A DNA stretch of 24,225 bases. It comes from Eimeria necatrix (Eukaryota; Apicomplexa; Conoidasida; Eucoccidiorida; Eimeriidae). The position numbers were made by a program, and so were the translations under genes. The first letter of the stretch is position 1; each line of letters starts with the position of its first letter. Shown in pieces: positions 1 to 9,919 of the stretch. Location: the NCBI RefSeq assembly GCF_000499385.1, contig NW_013654449.1, positions 1 to 24,225 on the forward strand. Reading direction: 5' to 3'. Under the pieces are notes generated by a model, which did not search any database, was not told the origin of the DNA, and saw only the letters and a program-made list of their open reading frames with translations.

Positions 1-3000
1 TCCCTAACGCATTTGACTGGCGCATTGTAAAAAATGAGCCATAGGCTTGGTGCGCAGGCGTCTAAGCTAGTCACGTACGGCAGCTTCATAAACAACCATC
101 TCTTCAAGCCGATCCCAAAAAAACCATGGCAGCAGGCGAGCTAGTCAAAGTGTTCGCTAAGCAACAAGCAACCCCGAAACAAGGAAGTGTGGCCTGCTTC
201 AATTATCTCATTTCCCCTGTCCACAACAAGCTTCCAGTAGTGCAGCAGCAGCAGCACGCAACACTCCTGACGCGCTCCTGCGGACATTGACGAAAGCCAG
301 GTCGTGGCGTTGTCCTTCTACACTATTTCAATGCCTACGGCACTATACGCATTTCTGCGCTGTAAAGCACGTGCTAAAATTGCGCTACGCGTTGCGCCGC
401 GAGTCCTTGAATTGCGCGGATCTTGTGCGGTGCTTCTAACGTACAATCTGGTCGTCAACGCACGCACTCACATGAACTTCGCGTCGGTGCTAATATAAAG
501 ATACAGTTGAGTGCTGGATCTGTAGAACGACATTTCTAGTAAGGCGCCGCGAAGCACAAATGATACATGACATTCTGCATGTGAAAGCCACTTATTGAGG
601 AATGAAACAACCCGGCGACGCTGCTGTCTAGTTCCTAAGATGCGGTGCAGAGCGAAGGCGGAGCCTGCTCCTACTGCACTTCTCCGCAGACAATGGCGCC
701 TTTACGCCATTTGTTCGTGTGTGAAAAAGCGTTGACTCACGCGCTGCAGGGATTTTAGAGATGTTACTCCCGTCAAGCTGTATTTTGTTTCAAGTTACTG
801 GAGTGGAACACGCGCGTTTTAGTTGCCAGGCGATCGCATGTCATTTTGCGGTATCTAAAGATGCACAGCTGTCTAGTGACGTACGTCAAAGAAGACGGAA
901 GTGCATTAATCGTGACGCAGAAGAGATATTAAGGCAATGCAATTCAACGAATGAGCGTGTAATGTCTACTTCTAGTAGTGTGCAGTGTCTCCCTAAACTG
1001 TAGGCCAAAGTTACATACACCGCAGCGTTGAACGTGATGCATGGGCTACGCAAGCAGCAACCGCTAAGCACGAGTAATATATATGGGTGATGTACTTAGT
1101 TTCTTAAGGCTGATCATTGCTGCGCTAATGAATGCTCTAAAACCCATGCACGTCAATGTATACAAAATGCATGAATAACGTATCAGCCCATCTCAATTTG
1201 CAATTCAGCACTTTACCCCAGAAAGTCGACAGTAATCTCGAGAGTAGTCAATTTTTCGAATCCGTGGCAGTGTCACTTCTGCTTAGTCACTCTTACGTAC
1301 TGGGAACGCGACCAAAACATTTACCTGCTGCTTGCTTGGATCGAAGTGGAAGAGCATTCAAATACTCACTGCTTTCTATGACCTTCGAAAAACGAATGCT
1401 TACGCTATGCATGTATTGAAGACACCATAATGCACTCCTGCAGGACACAGTTACGTTGACGTCTGCTGGCTTCAATATGTGTCGCTACAGTGATCCGTAA
1501 CGCTGCAGCTCATTGATTGTTTCGAAGTCCTGCTGTGCCTTTACCACAGATACAAGACGCATACACCGAAAATTGTACTTCTTATAGGGGCGTCAGCCAT
1601 GCAGGATGCCATTTTCTTGAAGCTAGAAGCGTCGACTCTGGCAAGCAGTGTCTTACAAGCGCCTACTGCCATATGACTTTGAGGAATGCTTGTGCCGTTG
1701 TATCCCTGCGGCACAAACTAAATTGTGTTCTGCTAAGCGCAAACTACGAGCACAAATGATCCTAATGGTTGTCACCGAAAAAAGAAAAAATATGGAACGA
1801 TTCTCGCTGCATTTTCCTTAGGACCCTGTACTTACTTGCTGCAGCCCCCAACGACTTCTCATGCGATGTTGGAAATGTGTGAAACTAGTTAAGAAAACTG
1901 TTTGTGAGTTATGTCGACTACGTGACTCGCGGTAGTTGCCCATCTACTACAGCCATCGAAGCAAGAAAGCGAGTTTCGTCCACTGCTACCGGCGTCCAAA
2001 AACCTACATTGGCACATATGTATCAAACCAGCCTCGGTTGTCTCTTGCAGTACCAAGAAGGAAGTGTGCCCTAAACACTGACCGAAGCTTTCAGGTTGAC
2101 TGCTGTACTGGACAGGGGCAGGAACACACCATGCAAGTATATTTAATCCTGTTCCGGCACGTCATGAGAAGGATCCAGTAAGAACACAACTGCTACTACG
2201 TAGGTCAACCCTCTTTGCTCGGAGTTCCGAGAAAAGTCTTGACACCGCTACATGCTCCTGTCCCAACTGTGCAAAGTTTCAAATATAGAGCTATGAAGCG
2301 GCACGCATACCAGTACTTACCGACATTACCATACGCGTCCAGAGTCGCTTCAGTCCAGGGACACTACTGCGAATGTTTGGTGTGATGCACAGTTAGGAGG
2401 GAGCCGATATCGCTGAAGCTATACAAACTAGACATAAATTACTGTAAACGTCAGAATACGTAAATCATTTGTGCGCGTCACTGCATACTTTGCCAGAACG
2501 TCACACGTGCATGTAAATGACCCCCAATAATAAACGGCGCCGCCGAGTTTCTCATCCCATTGTGCTTAGAGTAAGAAACACATCAGGTCAATCAAGTAAG
2601 ATGTAGTGTTACAACGAGCAAACACTCTGCAGTCACACAGCGTCATGATCGTGTAAACCCATCTGCACCGACTCATGCTGCGAAGTTTACCCAGGAAAAA
2701 TCCTGTGCCCGAATAGGTTCCATGCTACTCACTTCCTGTGGAATCGAAGAATATTTCTAGAATGCTTTCCGTTGTTGGCAGTTTGAATAATGAAGCTAAA
2801 CTTAGGATGTAGGAAAAAAGCAGTCCCAAGGTTCACAGTTCCGAAAAAGAGGACAGAACTTTCAATCAATTTCATGATGTGGGCAGCCTCAAAAACGCTT
2901 GTGTCTAGAGGTACGGAATAAACTTACACCAAATGGATCGTGCTTTACAGCTACTAAGACGGCACTAAGAAGAAATAATTCGTAAGTGTGACGCTGCTTG

Positions 3001-5494
3001 CTTGCCATGAAATGAAATGACACCGGCGGCACGTCAACTATCCTCAAAGCGAGTAGCCGTAAAACCGAGCAGCAGTGTCTCCTAAAGCGGAGCCTCCCCG
3101 ATGTTCCAGCCGCAATATTCATATAAGTTGTGTTTATAGACATCGGATATGCGACTTTGACATACGTGCTTCATGTTTAAGGCTCAGCACAGCGTCAGGC
3201 CACCTTGTTGATTGTTCTGAGCTCACGGGGGACAATGGCACCTGATGAACAGCACTTGTCGAAATGCTCCACGAAGTTGTGAGGGCAAACCACTATTTGA
3301 GTGCGGCATATATGACTGCTGTGCGACAGAAGGGAAACGCGATATGATGCATGTATGTGAGTCTGTGCCACGGGCAACAAGACACTGTCACGCAACGTAG
3401 ACCTATAAGTTAAGAAGCAGCTTTATTCGATTAACGTCGTTAACCTGCCACGCCAAAAGCCCCCAATATCAAAGATTGACGCCGGCACCGCGGGCGAGCT
3501 CTTAAAATAAGCGCACGCCAGACGCTGGCTGAATTTCAGCTTAAAGCATTTGATCTGTGTCAGCCTACCGATCTTATGCAGAGCATGCTGCACAGATCAT
3601 GATAGAAGCTTTGTGATAATGCATTCATGTACCGAGGTGCCCTGCAATAAGTACCATGGACTTTGGCTTCACGCGAGTCTCGCGGATATTTTTAGACGCA
3701 CGAGCTGCAATTATGAAGGGGAAAAGTTTCAAGATTCATGCTGATCAAGGGTTTCCGAACGATAACGTGTGACGCGACCTGTCTCATGTCCCACCTTCAC
3801 ACAATCTGGCTTTTACGAATGTCCATTGACACCTACAGCACGACGAGAAGTAACAGAAAAATATCGTAGCGCGGGCTCGTCAAGCGCAGTAAACAGGATA
3901 TACGCTAACAAGTTAGCTGACACACATAGAAGTGAATGTAAGCAATATGCGCTCTCTGCAGCATGCAACGTCTAGCCACCGCGTTGGTCAGTGAGAAGGG
4001 CTATCACAAAGCAGCGGCCCATAGTTCCCGCTGCAATATCCAAGGAAAACGGAAACATCTGCGTATTAATACAGTCCCCGGAATCTAGCATTTCCTTCCT
4101 CCCGTTGGCATACGTTTCTACGCCTAATCAAATGCTGCCCTACGAGGGCAACTGACTCGCTGCACGTTTGTAAAATACCGTGGGCTCGAGTCTATAGGTT
4201 GTCCCTCGGCAATCGATTAAAAGTCGCTTGTGCGATCAAATACTGAGCATAGCGTCCACACAAAGCACCTCAACGCGCGTGGATCTACAAAGAAATTACG
4301 CGAATGAGAGAGGAGACAACATGGATCTTCAATTCGCGAGCGGATGACACAGCTGAGCAGCTGCGCCCTGTCACTGCCATAAACGAGCTGTGCTGTGTGT
4401 TTCTGGCTTGTGCGCCTGTTTTCCAATCACAACGTTGCCACGATATATATTGCAGTTGAGCTAGCACAAATTTGGGTATAAAACAGTGGCTACTGCGGTC
4501 ATCGATCATTACACACAACTTCACGCACGGCTCCACATGCGAGATGCTCATGGCGCGCGTCAGACCATCCCAAACTGCATCTGACGACTCTCAATAAACC
4601 AAACGGTAGACAGTTCAGGAGAAGAAACCTGCTCACGCCATTCCATTCTGTGTCGATCTCATTTGGTTTTTCTGGCATACTGACTTGTAGCACGAATGTA
4701 TTGCCACTTCCTGTCTCTTATCCAGATCTAAACCGAATTACAACATACTTGCCTGACTTTTGAATTTTCAGCATCAATGGCGAACAAAAATTCTTAGTTG
4801 ATGGCAACTTAAGAAAAACACAGCGGGAAAAAGATATGCCAAACAAGTAGGCTCATGGGCTCCGCGGCTACGGCCTGGTCAGTTTGCTTTTCCTGTGAAA
4901 AACATATTGGCCCGAACTGGGTATCACCACAAGGAGTATCAACATGCCCCCATTTAACCAAGCAAGCCTCGCCATGGTGAAATCACTGAAACTACCTTTG
5001 AATAAAAGAATCTCTAAAACCACTCATGTGGTTCTCAAAAGCTATTACACAACACCCACAACAACCAGGAAGGCACAAGCTTCCTTTTTACAAAAATTCA
5101 AGGACTGCTCCATTCACACAGCGAAAAGACCTTTTCTATGGATTGACGGCAGCAGTTCGATGGCTGTAAAAGGGGGCGTACGACCTTCAAATTGTGGTTC
5201 TCAATACTAGGTGACCTAGCCTTTTAAACGGTGTAACTTGAAGCCTTTGGAAATTCGGGCGTGTACCACAGCTGCTTTCCTCTGCGCAGGAACCGAAATT
5301 GCAGTGCAGGCGATGGCTGTTTTCAACTTCAAAACTCTCGTTGTTTGTTTTAGTCACCACCAATAAGAACGCACCAAACGCATGCAAAGGCAGAATGTCT
5401 GCCGTTGCTTCTTAATGGGCTTCAAGAGGAAATTCAAGACAACGGAACTTTGAAAGTGGGCAGCATTGCGGAACAAATGTGAAGCGCGTCTGGA
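1..5494. other. Long stretch without a supportable gene
   Basis: No frame here exceeds what chance predicts. The most protein-like ATG frame is 4944-5210 (+, 88 codons, Lys/Thr/Ser-rich, A at -3); another ATG frame is 1156-1419 (+, 87 codons). Neither shows a motif, signal peptide or recognisable family, and I do not call them genes. Short AT steps occur at about 1079-1084 and 4443-4449. I see no RNA gene, terminal repeats or internal duplication. It could be intergenic DNA, a long intron or UTR. Confidence 0.6.
242..256. repeat. (GCA)5 trinucleotide run
   Basis: Five uninterrupted GCA units, the cleanest triplet run in the left half of the window. It lies in no convincing reading frame. Together with the CTG/CAG-rich clusters at 8.76-8.93 kb and 9.20-9.24 kb, it suggests a genome in which CAG/CTG triplets are common. 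Confidence 0.85.
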
Positions 5495-5941
5495 CTAAAA
5501 TGATAGCTGTTCACACACACAGGACAGTCCTGGTGCAAATGACGAACTTTCTGCCGCCAAAACGCAGTTGGTGGAAGAATACAGCACCAAATAATGCAGT
5601 GAAGAATTGAGGCGCCATAAACAGCCATAGTTCCAGGAAGCCCTTGACCTTTGCAGTGGGAACGTTTTTGTGACGTGAATAACGATTTTCTTTGTATATT
5701 GTGCATAAGCTCCAGTAAGAAAGATCTCAGACAATCTAACAGCAGCTTCTTGTTCAGAACGGGCGAACCATAAGGCCGAACTGTTGATTTGCGGGCAATG
5801 GCTATTCCTGGTCAATGCAGCCCTCTGAAAGACTCTGCATGGAGTTTCCACTGCACGGAGTTCACAGCACACGCTGTATTCTGAAGTCGAGCGCCTGCTC
5901 GTCGTTCTATACGCATCAGACGAGAAAATTATGGTTTTCAT
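5495..5941 (-). CDS. Unrecognised 148-codon frame, probably not a gene
   Basis: This is the longest ATG-started frame in the window. The translation is rich in Ser, Arg, Ala and Cys, and has no transmembrane stretch, signal peptide, repeat or motif I can name. A second, shorter minus frame (5434-5706) overlaps it. Its length equals my estimate of the longest frame expected by chance in 24 kb, and nothing nearby suggests a promoter or a partner gene. It is listed because a single-exon small gene or one exon of a spliced gene cannot be excluded. Confidence 0.1.
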   Translation of the reverse strand: MKTIIFSSDAYRTTSRRSTSEYSVCCELRAVETPCRVFQRAALTRNSHCPQINSSALWFARSEQEAAVRLSEIFLTGAYAQYTKKIVIHVTKTFPLQRSRASWNYGCLWRLNSSLHYLVLYSSTNCVLAAESSSFAPGLSCVCEQLSF

Positions 5942-6507
5942 CGTTTGACTGATCTGCCAGCGTTTTCATTGTTATATTCGAAACGTAGCGCTTCCTATTG
6001 ATCAAAATATGCATCATGGAGTGTTCTCCGCACTGTCTGAAGGCTCGACCACTATTTACAATGTTGATTCCCATTAAGCGAATGCATGTCGCAGCAGTGT
6101 GGCTAGATCTGTTTTATAGTGCCTGAGCTACAGGAGTCGAGAAATACGAGGACCCAAGTAAAACGCCATTTCAGCAGCGAAGCACGATGTGCCTTCATAA
6201 TTCATTGTTCACTATGTCTCTACTGCCCAATCCGCTCTCACTACTATTTCACGGCAAACAGTTCTTTCGTGCCTGTATATGTATGCGCCAGTAAAGGCAA
6301 ACTAAAAAATTAGCAGAACTTTGCATATTGCCATTTCTCCATGTCAGCAACTGCATCACACATTCCAACGTACGCTCTTCAGAAGGAATGAACTGGCTAC
6401 AACCAAAATAACACACGGCACGTTGATGACTTAAGGCTATTGTCGCTTACCTTCAAAACCGTGTATATGAACAACAGAATTTGAAATATCTACGTAGCAC
6501 TGTCTGC

Positions 6508-6575
6508 CTTCCCGCTCTCGTAAGCTCCGCTTTGTGTGAGAGCAGGAAGCCTACCTTGCATGGGAGCAGGAAACC
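6508..6575. repeat. Short motif in three copies, one inverted
   Basis: GAGAGCAGGAAG at 6538-6549 recurs as GGGAGCAGGAAACC at 6562-6575. It also appears inverted at 6508-6519 (CTTCCCGCTCTC, one mismatch to the reverse complement). The inverted pair could form an 11/12-bp stem with an 18-nt loop. The spacing is too short for a transposon. It may be local replication slippage or a small binding-site cluster. Confidence 0.5.
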
Positions 6576-7185
6576 ACATCAAGCACTTTCCCCTTGATGC
6601 GCTTCAACACGGATGTACAAGCTTTGCGCGAATTGTACTGGAGCAGCCACAAGCTGCCCATACACTAGAGCCATACTCTAGGACTGTCATTATGTTCGTT
6701 TCAAACTGATTGACTCACTCCCTGTGCCTCAAATCACCTTTAACATATCTTGGCTCACGAAGTTCATAATGATGAAAACGATCGATTTGTTTTATTGCGT
6801 CATTTCGGCCTTTCCACGATGCAATTAAGTGTTTATTTGCAAAGCATGCCCCTAGTAGTCATAGCGGCAGCTCAGTGGCATGAGAAATACAGTTATACAC
6901 AGGGAGATAGGGTGCACTTGTTCAAGAGACGCTGGCATGATCGGAGATAAAAGTGCCATCAGTGTTTTTGGGAAATCGTGATGAGCCCTCACATAAAAGC
7001 CCTTTTTTATTAGCCACTGCACGCTGCCTTGTACTTCACGTCCGGTGTTTACAGAATAAAGTAATATATCTTGAAGAAGATATGCCATGCATGCGCGTCG
7101 GCACGGATAGCCGAAGATTTCACAATTTCCAAACGTTGTCGGAAAACCAAAGATGAAAGGTATACCGCTCCAGAGTTCTGCCTTG

Positions 7186-7238
7186 CATGTTGCGAAAGGG
7201 CACTGTTCGTAGCTCTTCTCAACAGTGCCCGCTTCATG
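7186..7238. other. Hairpin with a perfect 10-bp stem
   Basis: GGGCACTGTT (7198-7207) and AACAGTGCCC (7221-7230) are exact inverted copies around a 13-nt loop. The pairing continues outward after a 4-nt bulge (7194-7197) with GC/GC (7192-7193 with 7231-7232), a 2x2 internal loop, and CATG/CATG (7186-7189 with 7235-7238). The result is a bulged stem of about 16 bp. It could be an RNA stem-loop or a chance inverted repeat; about 0.5 such perfect 10-bp stems would be expected in a window this size. No T-run follows, so it does not look like a terminator. Confidence 0.4.
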
Positions 7239-7591
7239 TAAAAGTTGCTACGCACATCCTGCAGGGCCATGAAAGCCTCAAACTGTGCTACCTAGCACTT
7301 ACTTTGTACAAATCATGGTAACTGCAACTCAACATGTATTTTGACAGAGATCTGCACATCTTTTCCCTAATAAATTCCGCTTAAAAGAGAGGCGTAAGCA
7401 TATCGCTGCCAATAACTTCAAAGAGGAGCACGGTCGCATTTCCACATATAGAGACCTGTGTGGTTAAATAAGTAACTTCAGTCCACAACGCACACTCTGA
7501 AGTCGTAACAGGCACTTTCAGCGTCAGGCAGTGCGTTGGAGGCAAATAAAATCTAGTCGGTTGCTTGAGGTAGCTGAGTGAAGCGCAAATC

Positions 7592-7933
7592 ATGCCTCAT
7601 TGCAGCTTCCACCTTCCGTCTTCGTTTTTCCTACTGGAAAATACGAACACGGATACGCTGACCGTGAAATTCATGAGTTGCCTCAATGGCCAAAGAGGCA
7701 ACTTGCGCCGCACCTTGGAACAGGTGAAAAAACCTTTGCGAAGCATGCTACGCGCACCAAAGGCCTCCGCTCAATTGCCATATACTTGGCTGTCCCTTGC
7801 ACTTCCAAGTTTATTGCTGATACTGTATTACGTACTCTCTGTGGTGCTAACGATTTTTCATGTAAGCATCTACATTAGATACTGCGTATCGCTAGTAGCA
7901 CTCTTGCTGCTCTGCACATTGGCTGTTGTATGA
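7592..7933 (+). CDS. Candidate small membrane protein, unrecognised
   Basis: An ATG-started frame of 113 codons with A at -3. The N-terminal two thirds is polar and basic, with an Arg/Lys-rich stretch around residues 35-60. The last ~53 residues are almost entirely hydrophobic, in two runs (about 66-86 and 92-113) that could be two membrane helices ending at the C-terminus. AATAAA lies 17 nt after the stop, at 7951-7956, and would suit a poly(A) signal in organisms that use it. An overlapping frame (7600-7878) begins at TTG and looks like a shadow. A 9-bp inverted repeat (7676-7684 with 7695-7703) lies inside. T-rich DNA read in the right frame gives hydrophobic residues by chance, so this is a weak call. 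I recognise no family. Confidence 0.18.
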   Translation: MPHCSFHLPSSFFLLENTNTDTLTVKFMSCLNGQRGNLRRTLEQVKKPLRSMLRAPKASAQLPYTWLSLALPSLLLILYYVLSVVLTIFHVSIYIRYCVSLVALLLLCTLAVV

Positions 7934-7950
7934 AAGCGCTTCAATTCCGC

Positions 7951-7956
7951 AATAAA
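7951..7956 (+). promoter_or_regulatory. AATAAA, possible poly(A) signal
   Basis: A canonical AATAAA hexamer 17 nt downstream of the 7592-7933 stop codon. The hexamer is common by chance in sequence of this composition, and some protists do not use it. It only adds slightly to the case for the upstream frame. Confidence 0.15.
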
Positions 7957-8167
7957 AGCTAGCAAAACCTGAATTCCAGAAAGTTTAATGTCGAAAACGG
8001 GCCACAGGTCCCACAGCAAGTCTAGCAATCATGAAGGTAATATGACAAGGCTTTCACCAGCTAATTTGTTGTAGGCTGCGCCTATGTACTCTGGAGATTT
8101 TTTAGAGTGAGATAACGCCGAGCACAGCTTCTTCAACATCTTCATCGTTGATACAAGCACTGGTAAC

Positions 8168-9035
8168 ATGAAGCGAGCGCGAGCAATCACTTTACGACAC
8201 AGAAGCACTCAATTGGCTTATCCTGGGCCCTACAAATTCTTGCATAGGCTTGCTGGCTTGGCGTACGAACTGGCAGTTTTAGAGCACTCCTTATTCATCT
8301 ACATACACTATGCCCTCCTCGGAATGAGCCTGTGGAAGAGAGAGACCCTTGTAAATGTGTGGAATGGGACATACGTATTGACTAAGACGCAGAGCGAAAC
8401 GAGCTGCGCCGCTGCCGGATCAACACTGTGGAAGTGCCATGGGACTGATGAAATTAGTTCATATCAGCATGAGCGAATGACCGAGCCTGATGCGCTTGTG
8501 CGCACAGATCAAGTTATGTTGCTCACGCCTTGTGTGTTAAGTGCACGATACCAAGAACCCAGCCACTGGCTTAGGGTAACAAATTTACGTTGGCAAAAAT
8601 AATAGTCACTGTCATTCAGACTCGCAAAGCAGAACATTCACATACCACATTATTCAGTGCTCCAAAACCGTGGAATTCTTAAGGGGAGCATTTGATGTTG
8701 CTAATAAGCTATCTCTAGAGAAGACCTCGTCAGCTACGCAGCTGTCGGATCACGCTGCCGCTGCTGCTGTGTCTGCTAGTTCCGTCGTTTCTATTGCTTC
8801 CTCACCCCAGAACATCACTGTTTTTGATTGGGCGCTGTACTCCACGTGGCCACCAGCAGCAGCCACAGCAGCAGCTGTCGCCACTGCAGCCTCGTCTCGT
8901 TTGCTCGCTGTTGCTGCTGCTATTTGCAAAAAGGCTGGCAGACCATCTTGTGTAGGGCATGAAACGTTGAGGGAAAAGAGCAAACTTTTAAACTTAAGCG
9001 GCGGCAAACTTGAAGCTTTAGTCTGTGAGTTCTAA
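8168..9035 (+). CDS. Candidate two-exon gene with alanine-rich second exon
   Basis: Exon 1 would run from the ATG at 8168 to 8575 (136 codons), ending AGG before GTAACA. Exon 2 would run from 8658, after TTATTCAG, to the TAA at 9033-9035 (125 codons). The 82-bp intron between them is phase 0 and joins the two open frames into 261 residues. Unspliced, exon 1 continues to a stop at 8602; the exon 2 frame is open from 8580. Exon 1 has a hydrophobic, aromatic stretch at about residues 24-56 interrupted by charges. Exon 2 is Ala/Ser-rich, with a pure five-Ala run near 169-173 and a longer Ala/Thr/Val tract near 203-226, then a short basic tail. Ala tracts from triplet repeats are common in coccidian proteins. 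The intron lacks a strong pyrimidine tract. A GTGAGT at 9025-9030 could be another donor, making exon 2 internal. I recognise no family; the exon model is my inference. Confidence 0.22.
8756..8925. repeat. CTG/CAG-rich imperfect inverted tracts
   Basis: A CTG-rich tract (8756-8778) is followed by a CAG-rich tract (8852-8876) and another CTG tract (about 8905-8922). The first two are imperfect reverse complements that could pair across about 75 nt. The tracts read as alanine in the forward frame of exon 2. An opposite-strand frame (8750-9007, no ATG at its start) is also alanine-rich. Interruptions in every tract mean this is a degenerate rather than pure microsatellite. Confidence 0.75.
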
Positions 9036-9202
9036 AGGTTAGGCTTTACTGCCGATGGCTCCATATTGTGGATTTGGTGTTTAAAGCTCCCCGTTGATAG
9101 CTCTAGAACTTGGGCCATTCAGAAATCACATATTGGGAGTTTTAATTCTTATTAAACCTCAAAAAGCCTGAGGGAGCGTGGCTCCGCAGCGGCTAGGCCA
9201 TG

Positions 9203-9241
9203 TTGCTGCTGCTCTCTGCAGCGGTTCTGTTACTGCTGATG
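9203..9241. repeat. Second CTG-rich cluster
   Basis: TGCTGCTGCTC at 9203-9213 is followed by a CTCTGCAGCGG stretch and TTACTGCTGATG, an interrupted CTG array about 280 bp right of the 8.76-8.93 kb tracts. No open ATG frame reads through it convincingly. It may be a decayed relative of the first cluster or simple-sequence drift. Confidence 0.55.
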
Positions 9242-9905
9242 TTTCTGGCGTCACACAGTAAGCTCGATGTTTCGAGTACTGAACTTGCAAATTTGGCCAA
9301 CTGAGTAGCGGGGTTGGACACCTTACGTGTACGCGACTGCTCGGCGAGTTCTTTGCTCCTGTGATGGTGTGGACAGCCAGAAAGCAGAAAAGCGAAAACA
9401 GACCCACCAAGCAAGGAATCAGACAAGCAGCTCAGACGACGCTACTTGCAATGACATGGAATATATATGTCTATTTGTACTATATGTATCTGGGGAGACC
9501 ACCATGCTGGGGGGTGATGATGTAGGGTAAAGGACGTGTAAAGCAGTGACGGTTGGCCTGCCGGCCCTGCCTCGCAGCGCACGTTAGTGGTGAAACGCCT
9601 ATATCACCGAATTTTACGCAGCCAAATGATGCGTTGTGGGGCAAATGGCACTCACTGACTGGAAAAATAGCAACGCACTTGACAGCTACACTAATTTCAT
9701 ACATATAGAGAAGATTGAGCACAAGAGCTGCCCAAAAGTGTTAGCCAAAGGCCTGGCATAACCAAAGCTACTATTTTGCACATCCTTGCTCCACAGGTGA
9801 CTGAGTATATCATGTACTGTGTTCAATCATTGACATACAAAATCAACTGCAGCATTTGCAATAACAGAAACCACCCATGCGCAGGAAACGACTCCTACGC
9901 AGCGG

Positions 9906-9919
9906 TTGGTCTAGTGGTA
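9906..9919 (+). other. tRNA D-arm / A-box-like fragment
   Basis: TTGGTCTAGTGGTA matches the start of several eukaryotic tRNAs, and positions 9907-9917 fit the Pol III A-box pattern TRGYNNARNNG at every defined position. No B box (GGTTCRANNC) or T-arm follows within the expected distance, and no acceptor stem can be paired, so this is not an intact tRNA gene. It could be a tRNA fragment, the decayed head of a tRNA-derived SINE, or chance. Confidence 0.25.

Larger units (their letters stand above)
5942..7591. other. Non-coding stretch with small repeats and a hairpin
   Basis: Only short frames occur here, none with recognisable content. The supportable structures are the threefold motif at 6508-6575 and the hairpin at 7186-7238, listed separately. 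Confidence 0.55.

Noticed and set aside
7676..7703. 9-bp perfect inverted repeat with a 10-nt loop inside the 7592 frame
   Set aside because: One or two of this size are expected by chance, and there is no supporting context.
9159..9426. Two minus-strand frames with hydrophobic, signal-like starts
   Set aside because: Both starts are TTG rather than ATG, and the overlap with CTG-rich DNA favours artefactual hydrophobic runs.
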